Of a stretch of 33,007 nt of DNA, positions 1 to 7,183 are shown piece by piece (within the stretch, counting starts at the first letter, position 1; every line of letters starts with the position of its first letter). Position numbers and translations under genes: made by a program. The DNA lies in NCBI GenBank assembly GCA_017500825.1, contig JAFVYB010000038.1, positions 1 to 33,007 on the forward strand, given 5' to 3'. Below the pieces are notes generated by a model. It saw only the letters and a program-made list of their open reading frames with translations, searched no databases and had not been told where the DNA came from. This DNA is from Myxococcaceae bacterium (GTDB taxonomy: Bacteria > Myxococcota > Myxococcia > Myxococcales > UBA5297).

Positions 1-419
1 GGAGGTGGAGGCGGAGGCGGAGGCGGCGCGGGTTTGACCACGTGCAGGCGCACAGGATTCGACGGCGTTCCCAACAGTTCGGTGCGCCCGCCGAAGTAGT
101 CCTGGCCGACGCAGTAGAACTCGATCGAGGGGCGGACGATGTCGCTGCCCGGGATGTTGGCGCGAAAGAAGTCCTCGTATTCGAGCGCCATGGTGACCTG
201 CTCCCAGCGGCCCGTGGCCCGCGTTCGGTAGCGGCACTGCGCCCGCGCCAGATCTTCGGCGCCGATGATGTTGCCGGCGATGGCCCAGTCCTTGCCCTCA
301 TCGATGCTCTTGGGCGGGGTGAAGGCCAGGGCAATGCTGTTGGCCCGCGCCTGCAGAGGCTGAGCGAGGACGGCGAGGAGCGCGAGGCAGAGGAGAGGCT
401 TCAGAGTGGAGCGCGTCAT
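1..419 (-). CDS. Secreted protein with polyproline tail, truncated by window edge
   Basis: An open frame reads leftward from an ATG at 419 and runs off the window without a stop, so only the first 139 residues are seen. It begins with a signal peptide (MTRSTLKPLLCLALLAVLAQ, then a PLQARA-type cleavage region). A mature domain follows with the segments CRYRTRATGRWEQV and IEFYCVGQDYFGGRTELLG, containing two Cys. It ends in a run of at least ten prolines encoded by CCGCCTCCG-type repeats. I do not recognise the family. The pattern suggests a periplasmic or surface beta-domain followed by a proline-rich linker, with the rest of the protein outside the window. It is divergent from hrpB across about 260 bases. 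No strong Shine-Dalgarno is seen, so the start is the best available rather than proven. Confidence 0.7.
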   Translation of the reverse strand, partial: MTRSTLKPLLCLALLAVLAQPLQARANSIALAFTPPKSIDEGKDWAIAGNIIGAEDLARAQCRYRTRATGRWEQVTMALEYEDFFRANIPGSDIVRPSIEFYCVGQDYFGGRTELLGTPSNPVRLHVVKPAPPPPPPPP

Positions 420-677
420 GGGGGCATTCCGTCAGGGATGAGATGGGAGGTGGGCCGCGGGGCGATCCGCGCGCGCCAATGGCTTTTGAACGAGGCCGTT
501 TTAACCAGCCCCTGTGACATCGATGGCCGGGGAGCGCGTCAAAAAGGCGCGGGAATCTGCTTCAAAACGCCGCGGGGATGAAAGCGCTTGTTTCGGACCA
601 TCGCGCGCGTCGCGGGCACTCGAGCGCCGAGTGAAAAACCCGGACATTTCACGCGCTTCGGCTATGGCGCGCGCCCC

Positions 678-3269
678 ATGCGAACCCCCCTTCCCATCGA
701 CGACAGCCTGCCGCGCGTCCGCGCCGAACTCCTGCGACACCAGGCGCTCGTCCTCGCGGCCGAACCTGGCGCGGGCAAAACGACGCGCGTGCCGCCAGCC
801 CTTCTCGACGCCGGCATCGCCGAGGGACGCCAAATCGCCATTCTCGAACCTCGTCGCATCGCGGCCAGACTCATGGCGCGGCGCGTGGCCCAGGAGCGCG
901 GCGAGCCGTTGGGCGAAAGCGTCGGCTACCAGGTGCGCTTCGAGGAGGTCGGGGGGCCCAGGACGCGGCTCGTCTTCATGACCGAGGGCGTGCTCGCGCG
1001 GCACTTCATGGACGATCCCTCTCTGAGCGCGTTCGGCGCCGTGATTCTCGACGAAGTCCACGAGCGCCATCTGGAGACCGATCTCGCGCTGGCCCTCCTC
1101 AGACGCCTGATGCGCGAGCGGCGCGATCTCAAGGTCGTGGCCATGTCCGCGACGATCGACGCCGAAGCCCTCTCGTCGTTTTTGGGGGACGCGCCTGTCG
1201 TTCGCGTTCCAGGTCGGACGCACGATGTCGCCATCGAATACCTGCCGCTGCCCGACGCGCGCCCGCTCGACCTTCAGGTTCAAAGCGCCCTGCGCCGCGC
1301 CGTCCGAGACGCTCCCTGCGACACGGGAGACATCCTCGCCTTTTTGCCGGGCGCCGCCGAAATCCGCCGCGCCAGCGACGCCTGCGCCGAACTCGCCCGA
1401 CACCTGCAGATCGACATCCATCCCCTGCACGGCGACCTTGGCGCCGAACAGCAGGACCGCGCCATCGCTCCCGGACCGCGCCGCAAGCTCATCCTCGCCA
1501 CCAATGTCGCCGAGAGCTCGCTGACCATCGAGGGCGTCAGCGCTGTCATCGATTCAGGCCTCGCCCGCGTGGCGCGCACCTCTCCTCTGAGCGGCATCCC
1601 GAGCCTCCACCTCGAACGCGTCTCACGCGCCTCTGCCACGCAACGCGCCGGACGCGCCGGACGCCTGAGAAAAGGCCGCTGTTACCGCCTCTACGACCGC
1701 CATGATTTCGAGACGCGCCCCGAACACGGCCAGCCTGACATCCTCCGCCTCGACCTCGCCCCCACCGCCCTCCTCCTCTGCCGACTGGGCGTCGGTCGCT
1801 TCAGCGATCTCGACTGGCTCGACGCGCCGCCGGAGAGCGCGGTCCAGTCCGCCGAACGGCTGCTCTTCGACCTGGGCGCCATCGACAGCGCGGGCCAGCT
1901 CACCGATCTCGGCCGCCGAATGAGCTCGATTCCCCTGCACCCACGCCTCTCGCGCGTCCTTGTCGAGGCCTCAAAGGCCGGCCTCGGCGCTTCAGGGGCC
2001 CTCGTCGCCGCGCTCCTCTCCGAACGCCCCATCCGCCGCTCGTCGCGCGCCTCGTTCGAGTCCAGCACTGGCGCCCCGGCGACGCGTCCGACCACCAATT
2101 CCGACGTGCTCGACGCCGCCGACCTCTTCGAACAGGCCCAAAAGGACGGCTTTTCCGCCTCCAAGCTCCACAGCCTCGACCTCGACGCCTCTTGTGTGCG
2201 CGCCGTCGATCGCGTGCGCCGACGCCTCATCCCCGCCGCCACCGCCCACGCGCGTCAGGCGCCCCTGTCCGCCGCCGAACGCGAAACCATCCTGCTCAAA
2301 TCGCTCCTCGCCGGCTTTCCCGACCGCGTGGCCCTGCGCCGTCCAGCCCCAACCAGCCCCGCGCGCCAAAGCGACGAACTCCTCCTCTGCGGCGGCGGCA
2401 GCGCGACCCTCTCCCCCGAGAGCGGCGTGCGCCAGAGCGAACTCCTCATCGCCCTCGACCTCGAAGAACGCGGCCGCGCGGCCAGGCGCTCCCTGTGTGT
2501 GCGCACCGCGAGCGAGATCGCCCCCGAATGGCTCATCGACCTGTTCCCCGACCGCCTGCGCGAGGCGGACGAGACCGTCTGGAACGCCACCGCCGAACGC
2601 GTCGAGACCAAGAGCCGCCTTCTCTACGGCAAGCTCGTCCTCTCCGAATCAAGCGCCGCAGGCGATCCCGCCCTCGAATCGTCCATCCTCGCAGAGGCCG
2701 CGCGCGAAGCCGGACTCACCCGCTTTGTCGACGCCGAATCGCTCGCCGCCCTGCGCCTGCGCGCCACACTCTGCGCCGAACACTTTCCCGAACTGGCCCT
2801 GCCCCCCCTCGACGACGCGGCGCTCGACCGGTTTCTCGACAGCTGCTGCGCGGGCAAGCGCTCCTTTCGCGAACTCGCCGAAGAGCCCCTCCTCGACCGC
2901 CTGCGCGCTACCCTTCTGGGACAAACCGCCCACAGCCTCGATCGCCTCTTCCCCGAACGCGTCGAACTGACGAACGGCCGCCGCGCCCGCGTCCACTACG
3001 CCCCGGACACGCCGCCCTGGATCGAATCGCGCCTGCAGGACTTCTTTGGACAGCGCGAGACGCCCGCCATTGCCCAGGGCCGCCTCAAACTCGTCGTCCA
3101 CCTGCTCGCCCCCAATGGCCGCGCCGTTCAGGTGACGCGCGATCTCGAAGGCTTCTGGCGCACCCACTACCCCACCCTGCGCAAAGCCCTCTCTCGCCGC
3201 TATCCCAAACACGCCTGGCCCGACGACCCGCTCACCGCCGCGCCGCCGCCATCCCGATCCCGCCGCTGA
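678..3269 (+). CDS. hrpB: ATP-dependent helicase HrpB
   Basis: This is an 863-residue DEAH/RHA-type superfamily 2 helicase of the HrpB family. HrpB is a bacterial cytoplasmic protein whose RNA-related role is poorly defined. From the ATG at 678, the Walker A motif GAGKT is at residues 31-35, the DEVH box (DEVHERHLETDLAL) starts at residue 124, and SAT is at 156-158. Motif VI appears as QRAGRAGRLRKG. The C-terminal HrpB domain is intact and shows the family signature LVVHLLAPNGRAVQVTRD, with FWRTHYP and RYPKHAWPDDP near the end. The frame is open to 588, but the extra 30 residues do not resemble the family and the HrpB match starts at the second ATG. The length fits the family (about 810-860). 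No neighbour suggests an operon. Confidence 0.96.
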   Translation: MRTPLPIDDSLPRVRAELLRHQALVLAAEPGAGKTTRVPPALLDAGIAEGRQIAILEPRRIAARLMARRVAQERGEPLGESVGYQVRFEEVGGPRTRLVFMTEGVLARHFMDDPSLSAFGAVILDEVHERHLETDLALALLRRLMRERRDLKVVAMSATIDAEALSSFLGDAPVVRVPGRTHDVAIEYLPLPDARPLDLQVQSALRRAVRDAPCDTGDILAFLPGAAEIRRASDACAELARHLQIDIHPLHGDLGAEQQDRAIAPGPRRKLILATNVAESSLTIEGVSAVIDSGLARVARTSPLSGIPSLHLERVSRASATQRAGRAGRLRKGRCYRLYDRHDFETRPEHGQPDILRLDLAPTALLLCRLGVGRFSDLDWLDAPPESAVQSAERLLFDLGAIDSAGQLTDLGRRMSSIPLHPRLSRVLVEASKAGLGASGALVAALLSERPIRRSSRASFESSTGAPATRPTTNSDVLDAADLFEQAQKDGFSASKLHSLDLDASCVRAVDRVRRRLIPAATAHARQAPLSAAERETILLKSLLAGFPDRVALRRPAPTSPARQSDELLLCGGGSATLSPESGVRQSELLIALDLEERGRAARRSLCVRTASEIAPEWLIDLFPDRLREADETVWNATAERVETKSRLLYGKLVLSESSAAGDPALESSILAEAAREAGLTRFVDAESLAALRLRATLCAEHFPELALPPLDDAALDRFLDSCCAGKRSFRELAEEPLLDRLRATLLGQTAHSLDRLFPERVELTNGRRARVHYAPDTPPWIESRLQDFFGQRETPAIAQGRLKLVVHLLAPNGRAVQVTRDLEGFWRTHYPTLRKALSRRYPKHAWPDDPLTAAPPPSRSRR

Positions 3270-3359
3270 TCGCGCAGTCGTCCCAAATCATTGCCACGCG
3301 CGCTTTTCGACTGCCCGCGCTGCCAGGACAGCTTTCCGCGCCAGTCAAATCGCGCCCCC

Positions 3360-3394
3360 AAAAAAGAACCGCCCGCTCATTCGAGGGACGGTTC
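3360..3394 (-). terminator. Rho-independent terminator after rubrerythrin
   Basis: The arms GAACCG-CCC (3366-3374) and GGG-A-CGGTTC (3384-3394) form a hairpin. Read on the minus strand it is followed directly by six T (3365-3360). It lies about 150 bases downstream of the rubrerythrin stop. On the plus strand the hairpin could also slow transcription leaving hrpB, but no clean T-run follows there. Confidence 0.8.
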
Positions 3395-3547
3395 ATTCAC
3401 CTTTTGATTTGTTTGATTGCCGATTCGATTTTTTGAATGTCAGCCCGCCAGCGCCGCCATTCATCTTTTGGCATCCCTGATTCAAGTGCCTCCCTGACTC
3501 AGGGCGCCAGTTTATATCCGACAATCAATCATTGGCCCGAGAATGAA

Positions 3548-4099
3548 TTAATAATTCTCAGCCTTGATCTCGAAGTAGGCCTTTGAATGCTTGCAGACCG
3601 GGCAAATCTCCGGGGCCTTCTTGCCGATCACAATGTGGCCGCAATTCTGGCACTTCCAGATGGCGTCGCCCTCGCGCGAAAAGACAAGGCCCTTTTCCAC
3701 GTTGGCCAAAAGCTTGAGATAGCGCTCCTCGTGCTCCTTCTCGATCTTGCCGACCATCTCAAAGAGCTTGGCGATGTGATCAAACCCTTCGGCCTTGGCG
3801 TCCTTGGCAAAGGATTCATACATATCGGTCCACTCATAATTCTCGCCGGCGGCCGCATCCTTCAGATTGGTCGCCGTGTCGGGAATATCGTCGCCATGAA
3901 GGAGCTTGAACCAGATCTTGGCGTGCTCCTTTTCATTGTTCGCCGTCTCCTCGAAAAGGGCCGCAATCTGGTTGTAACCTTCCTTGCGCGCCTTGCCCGC
4001 GTAATAGGTGTATTTGTTGCGCGCCTGCGATTCGCCAGCAAAAGCGGCCTTGAGGTTGGCTTCGGTCTTGGTGCCCTTCAGATCTTTCGTGTCAGCCAT
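3548..4099 (-). CDS. rbr: Rubrerythrin
   Basis: This 183-residue cytoplasmic non-haem iron peroxidase protects against hydrogen peroxide using a diiron centre and a rubredoxin iron. The N-terminal ferritin-like four-helix domain shows the carboxylate ligand motifs: [12 protein letters not shown] near residue 20, [14 protein letters not shown] around 50-65, and [14 protein letters not shown] around 113-128. The C-terminal rubredoxin-like domain has the two Cys pairs CQNCGH and CPVCKH (about residues 150 and 167). A Shine-Dalgarno GGAG sits 9 bases before the ATG. The length is about 8 residues short of the classical 191-residue protein but complete. It appears to be a single-gene unit ending at the terminator at 3360-3394. 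The rubrerythrin identity is firm; the gene symbol is the usual one. Confidence 0.97.
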   Translation of the reverse strand: MADTKDLKGTKTEANLKAAFAGESQARNKYTYYAGKARKEGYNQIAALFEETANNEKEHAKIWFKLLHGDDIPDTATNLKDAAAGENYEWTDMYESFAKDAKAEGFDHIAKLFEMVGKIEKEHEERYLKLLANVEKGLVFSREGDAIWKCQNCGHIVIGKKAPEICPVCKHSKAYFEIKAENY

Positions 4100-4477
4100 T
4101 GTCTTTGTCTCCGTCGTTTGGGGGGTGGGGTGGATTGGAAAAGCGGTCGTGGGCGATTTGTCTGAAATTGGCTGTGGGGCCGGACAAATTCACTCACAAC
4201 CGGGGAGTCCCTCGCGGTGGCTCCCCTGAGGTGGAACGCGCCCTTGGATGCCGACCGCCGCGCCGAGTTTCACGATTTTTAAAATTTTCGCGCGCCTCTG
4301 ACAAAGGCGCTGTTTCACAGATAAAAAGTCGCCCCTCCGCCAGGGCGCCGCGCCCAACGAACGCGTTTAAACGAAACGCGCGGATTTGGATCAACGCCGG
4401 GAACTGAAGCGCAAACAAAAAAAGCCCCGCTGACAATTCAACGGGGCCTTCCGAAAAAATCAAAACCGTTCAAATGA
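4100..4477. other. Intergenic leader between rubrerythrin and lipoprotein cluster
   Basis: I see no gene in this stretch. It holds the terminator at 4417-4447 and a GGGGAG/CTCCCC hairpin (4202-4207 with 4221-4226). It also holds a weaker minus-strand hairpin CGCCC/GGGCG (4330-4334 with 4343-4347), followed on that strand by AC and five T, which may be a backup terminator. An AT-rich patch lies near 4276-4290. The rubrerythrin promoter must lie here but no convincing -35/-10 pair is visible. Confidence 0.6.
4417..4447 (-). terminator. Rho-independent terminator of the Cys-rich lipoprotein unit
   Basis: The arms GCCCCG (4424-4429) and CGGGGC (4442-4447) enclose a 12-base loop. Read on the minus strand, seven T (4423-4417) follow the stem. 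It lies about 30 bases downstream of the stop at 4478. Confidence 0.85.
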
Positions 4478-4825
4478 TTAATAATAACAACTCATGCTAT
4501 AATCGCCAAACGCGTCACTGCATCCTGTCAAAAACGCCATATTCTCGTCATCGGTCAACACGCTGAGATCAAGTTCGATGAGAGGCGCGTATTGGCAGCG
4601 ATTTTCAAGATTATCCGAAACAAAGAGACTCATACCGCATTGCGCCATATCAACGACAGCCTGTTCGCAGGCGGCGGCATTACTGGCGATTGAGGAAAAC
4701 GCGGACACTTTTTCTTGACAATCCGCCAACGAATAGGTTCCGCCGGCGCCATTATCGCATCCAACGACATAGGTGTTGCACAATTCATCCGCGTTCACCG
4801 TGATATTTCCTGAATCATTGCCCAT
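4478..4825 (-). CDS. Second Cys-rich domain, probably severed from the upstream lipoprotein by a frameshift
   Basis: The frame is open from 4885. An ATG at 4825 (protein start MGNDSGNITV, 115 residues) has a good AGGAGG 11 bases upstream. The product repeats the Cys spacing of the neighbouring lipoproteins: LCNTYVVGC, then LADCQEK, then single Cys in AAACEQ, AQCG and NRCQY, and a late TGCSDA. It has no signal peptide or lipobox, which is odd because every relative here is exported. The frame overlaps the end of the upstream gene (4842-5285) in a different register. A +1 shift (or 1-2 nt indel) in the YSYDYDYD-encoding stretch around 4845-4885 would fuse the two into one lipoprotein with two homologous domains. 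It may be a real two-domain gene with a recent frameshift, a sequencing error, or a translationally coupled second gene. Function unknown. Confidence 0.55.
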   Translation of the reverse strand: MGNDSGNITVNADELCNTYVVGCDNGAGGTYSLADCQEKVSAFSSIASNAAACEQAVVDMAQCGMSLFVSDNLENRCQYAPLIELDLSVLTDDENMAFLTGCSDAFGDYSMSCYY

Positions 4826-4841
4826 GTCAGCGCCTTCCTCC

Positions 4842-5285
4842 TCAAGGATATGTCGAATCATAGTCATAATCATAACTATAATCATCCTCGCAGGCGGTCA
4901 TCATTTCTGTGGCTTCATTCATACAGGCCATTGCCAGCGACATGGCTTCCGATTCAGACAATCCCGACATATCGTCTTCCGAACCATAAATCGAGCAAGG
5001 ATCGCCGGGATATTCTTTCATAACACAATAGGAATATTTGGCACTGGCCATGCCGCATTTGTCGCTCATACCAGTTTCGCCATAGCCAGCATAGGCAGTC
5101 TGACAATCCTCTTTTGAAACAACATAGCCAGGTGAAATCTCACAACCGACGAGAAAATCCTCGCAGAGGATTTCAAACGCTTCCTCCGCAGAACTGGCGT
5201 CGTCGACACCTTCTTTATCACTGCAGCCAACAATGCCCAGCGACATCACGCCAGCCAGCGCCGACACAAACAAAGTCTTTTTCAT
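4842..5285 (-). CDS. Cys-rich secreted lipoprotein (paralogue cluster)
   Basis: This 147-residue protein starts MKKTLFVSALAGVMSLGIVG with the lipobox IVG-Cys at residue 21, so it should be lipidated and envelope-anchored. The ATG at 5285 is preferred over upstream ATGs because a GGGAG sits 9-10 bases before it and MKK is a typical signal start. After an acidic linker comes a domain with regularly spaced Cys: LCEDFLVGC, KEDCQTA, DKCGMA, YSYCVM, GDPCSIY and MACMNEATEMMTAC. The same spacing recurs in the genes on either side. The tail is a tyrosine/aspartate repeat (YSYDYDYD) followed by a stop. A consensus promoter lies at 5373-5401. Not a recognised family; the even Cys number suggests disulfide bonds in the periplasm or outside. 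GC content is clearly below that of the window. Confidence 0.8.
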   Translation of the reverse strand: MKKTLFVSALAGVMSLGIVGCSDKEGVDDASSAEEAFEILCEDFLVGCEISPGYVVSKEDCQTAYAGYGETGMSDKCGMASAKYSYCVMKEYPGDPCSIYGSEDDMSGLSESEAMSLAMACMNEATEMMTACEDDYSYDYDYDSTYP

Positions 5286-5372
5286 TTCCATCTCTCCCTG
5301 CCCGCGCGTGGTTAATAATAAAACAACGGCCACCCCGTCCGCAGGCCTGAGCGGGATTTCATGGCCGCCGCC

Positions 5373-5401
5373 CCTCTAGTTTCATCAATTCGTGCTGTCA
5401 A
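5373..5401 (-). promoter_or_regulatory. Sigma70-type promoter for the 4842-5285 lipoprotein
   Basis: On the minus strand TTGACA (5401-5396) is followed after 17 bases by TAGAGG (5378-5373) and then a G/C-rich stretch. The same arrangement, TTGACA-N17-TAAAGG plus GGCCGCG, occurs at 30734-30762. A close variant is at 23007-23034, which supports this as a genuine promoter form in this genome. It leaves a leader of about 80 bases before the start codon. Confidence 0.6.
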
Positions 5402-5474
5402 GAGGGCAAGCCCGAATGAAACTCAGCGGCGCTTTGGCCCTCTTAAAACAAGCTGGAGAACGTCCATCGACACC

Positions 5475-5873
5475 TCATCTGCACGCTTCGGCCTGTTCCA
5501 GCATGGAGGCGACACACGCCTCGGCTGCTTTTTCCGCCTCGGTCGCGGTCAATTCGCGCTCTTCCCAATAATACTCGCAAAACTCACTCGTCAGGTTGTC
5601 AAACACGCAATAGGTATAATTAAGCGTCGCCAGAGCGCAATCCTGGCTGACGCCCGCCAGGGCGTTCTCGTTGATTTGCGCGCAATTCTCCTCGCTCCAT
5701 TCAGAACCGTCGGTGCCGCAGGTCGTCAAATAATCCTGACAAAGCCTTCTGGCCGCTTCCGAGACGGTCCTGGCGCCTGTCTCGCGGTTATTGTCATTAT
5801 TGTCATCGCCACAGCCAGACAATCCAAAAACACACAGCGCGACAAACAACGCCGACCTCAGGGATGGATGCAT
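5475..5873 (-). CDS. Cys-rich secreted lipoprotein (paralogue cluster)
   Basis: This 132-residue protein starts MHPSLRSALFVALCVFGLSG with lipobox LSG-Cys at residue 21. The ATG at 5873 is chosen because AAAGGAG lies 7 bases upstream; the frame is open ten codons further. After an Asn/Asp linker it shows the same Cys pattern as its neighbour: LCQDYLTTC, EENCAQI, QDCALA, NYTYCVF, SEFCEYY, ACVASMLEQAEAC. The ATLNYTYCVFDNL segment aligns well with ASAKYSYCVMKEY of the next gene, so the two are paralogues by tandem duplication. It is expected to be a lipidated, disulfide-bonded envelope protein. Function unknown. It is followed by the separate promoter at 5373-5401, so the two may be independently expressed. 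Confidence 0.82.
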   Translation of the reverse strand: MHPSLRSALFVALCVFGLSGCGDDNNDNNRETGARTVSEAARRLCQDYLTTCGTDGSEWSEENCAQINENALAGVSQDCALATLNYTYCVFDNLTSEFCEYYWEERELTATEAEKAAEACVASMLEQAEACR

Positions 5874-6172
5874 GCGCGGGCTCCTTTCAAAGAAATTCTC
5901 CAAACCGATGTTTTAGGATTCGCGGGGCGGCCGGGCGATCGCCCTCTTGTGGGGCAAGGGCCGCGTTCTCTTTGGTTGATTGATTTTATGAAAAACCTGT
6001 CTCGCCGAGCCGAGCACAAAACAAATAAATTAAATCGAGCTTATCGACGTCCGAATTTAAAACAAAATCACAACAGCCCTTCATTCAGACCGCTGAACAA
6101 GTGTCTTTTGCCACAGCACAGGGCGCGGATATCGACTGATGGACGCGCCGCGCACGCGGGGGAGCGCGCTTT
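5874..6172. other. AT-rich intergenic region
   Basis: This 299-base stretch lies between the TetR gene stop and the Cys-rich lipoprotein start. It is rich in A/T between 5985 and 6100. It should hold the lipoprotein promoter on the minus strand; a CATAAAAT-like -10 is visible near 5984-5992 but with no matching -35. No gene is seen. Confidence 0.5.
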
Positions 6173-6796
6173 TTAACAAAGACCGCGCAGGGCCATTTGG
6201 ATCATTGGTTCGGCGCGGCTGGCGAGGCGATCGCCATTGTTTTGTAAAACACAAAGCGCGGTGTGGGCATACCAGAGGCCGAATAAATAACGCCCTGTTT
6301 CTTCCACTGGCCAGCGCAGCGCCACGCCATCTCCATGGCGGCGGAGCCAGTCAATGATGGCCGCGCGCAAATCCTGAATATACGCGCAGTGTTTGAGGCG
6401 GCTGGCGTGGGGGCGTTCGTGCAGGTCGACGACGAGAATCACGATTCCCCGGCGGCGTTCCGACAATTCGAAAAGCTGGCGTAAAAACAATTCGAGATTT
6501 TGTTCAAACGAAACGCCCGGGGAGGGTGCCGAGAAGACCGCGTCCAGTTCCTGATTGAGTTCGGCAAAAAGGGCGTCGGCGATGGCCTGTTTGTTGCGAA
6601 AATAGCTGTAAAGCGTCGAGACGGTATAGCCGGCGCGATCGGCGATGTCCCGCAGGCGGGTTTGGGCCAATCCATTTTCCTGAAAGGCGAGCGCCGCCGC
6701 GTCGAGAATATGATCGCGGATTCGGGTTTGTTTGTATTCGCGCCGGGCCGCGCCGCTCAGGCCTGCGGGCGCGCGCGCGTTTGGAGAAAAACGCAT
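6173..6796 (-). CDS. TetR/AcrR-family transcriptional regulator
   Basis: This is a 207-residue DNA-binding repressor-type protein. The N-terminal helix-turn-helix is classical: RIRDHILDAAALAFQENG, then RLRDIADRAG, then VSTLYSYFRNKQAIADALF (about residues 25-75). The C-terminal helical ligand-binding domain (about 80-207) has no recognisable subfamily. The ATG at 6796 is used; the frame opens at a TTG at 6823, and neither has a clear ribosome site. The gene is divergent from the pyruvate-kinase-like gene. A palindrome (6945-6969) and a 23-bp tandem array lie between them next to a candidate tetR promoter at 6905-6934. That layout is typical of autoregulation plus control of the neighbour. The ligand is unknown. 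Confidence 0.92.
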   Translation of the reverse strand: MRFSPNARAPAGLSGAARREYKQTRIRDHILDAAALAFQENGLAQTRLRDIADRAGYTVSTLYSYFRNKQAIADALFAELNQELDAVFSAPSPGVSFEQNLELFLRQLFELSERRRGIVILVVDLHERPHASRLKHCAYIQDLRAAIIDWLRRHGDGVALRWPVEETGRYLFGLWYAHTALCVLQNNGDRLASRAEPMIQMALRGLC

Positions 6797-6904
6797 GGCT
6801 GTGGCACCAAAGCCGGGGGACAAACAGGATCATTCACGCGTCACCGCCCCCAGAACAGCGACAAGCGCGATCCAAATCGATTGGAACCATTGGCGGGCGG
6901 CGAG

Positions 6905-6934
6905 CGATTACGCGGGCGCCTTTCGCGTCGTCAA
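6905..6934 (-). promoter_or_regulatory. Candidate promoter for the tetR gene
   Basis: On the minus strand TTGACG (6934-6929) is followed after 18 bases by TAATCG (6910-6905). It is about 110 bases upstream of the tetR start and directly beside the palindrome at 6945-6969. Confidence 0.4.
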
Positions 6935-6944
6935 TAAAAAGCGC

Positions 6945-6969
6945 GTTCATTCAATAATGAACAATTCAT
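6945..6969. promoter_or_regulatory. Operator-like nested palindrome
   Basis: GTTCATT-CAAT-AATGAAC (6945-6962) is a perfect inverted repeat with 7-base arms. It is overlapped by a second one, ATGAA-CAA-TTCAT (6957-6969). The half-site TTCATT recurs once more at 7046-7051. Its position between a TetR-family gene and a divergent gene makes it the best candidate TetR operator. Confidence 0.55.
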
Positions 6970-7052
6970 CAACAAACAGCGCGACAGTTTGTCTGTCAAC
7001 GACGCGACAATTCACTCGCCAACAAGACGACAATTCAAGGCGTCCATTCATT
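6961..7052. repeat. 23-bp degenerate tandem repeat array (3 full copies plus part of a fourth)
   Basis: Units start at 6961, 6984, 7007 and 7030, exactly 23 bases apart. All begin ACA(A/G)TT. The first three also share an AAC near position 15-17 and end in CG. About ten of 23 columns are invariant among the first three units, and most others agree in two of three. The fourth unit keeps only ACAATTCA. The array lies in non-coding DNA upstream of the pyruvate-kinase-like gene and touches the palindrome. It may be a multi-site regulator-binding array. Confidence 0.65.
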
Positions 7053-7059
7053 TGTCCGA

Positions 7060-7065
7060 TATAAA
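7060..7065 (+). promoter_or_regulatory. Candidate -10 box before the pyruvate-kinase-like gene
   Basis: TATAAA lies just after the tandem array and about 120 bases upstream of the start at 7184. No -35 with normal spacing is seen, which would fit activator- or repressor-dependent use of the array. Confidence 0.3.
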
Positions 7066-7183
7066 ACATGATTGAAAGGCGACACTTCTCAGGCAATGCG
7101 GGCGCCCCATCGCGCGTCGCTTGCCGGGGCCAAAGCGCGGGATGAGTTTGGGCGGCGCGACAATGAAAGAGAGGACACGTGAG

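Noticed and set aside
588..677. Upstream extension of hrpB
   Set aside because: The 30 extra residues do not match the family; the HrpB N-terminus begins at the ATG at 678.
2192..3436. Arg/Pro-rich frame inside hrpB
   Set aside because: Out-of-frame shadow of hrpB codons; the HrpB C-terminal domain is intact in the real frame.
5361..6176. Plus-strand open frame over the Cys-rich lipoprotein at 5475-5873
   Set aside because: The minus-strand gene has a signal peptide, a ribosome site and a paralogue; the plus-strand frame has none of these.
6961..7052. CRISPR array
   Set aside because: Units are adjacent with no spacers and are degenerate; no cas genes are present.
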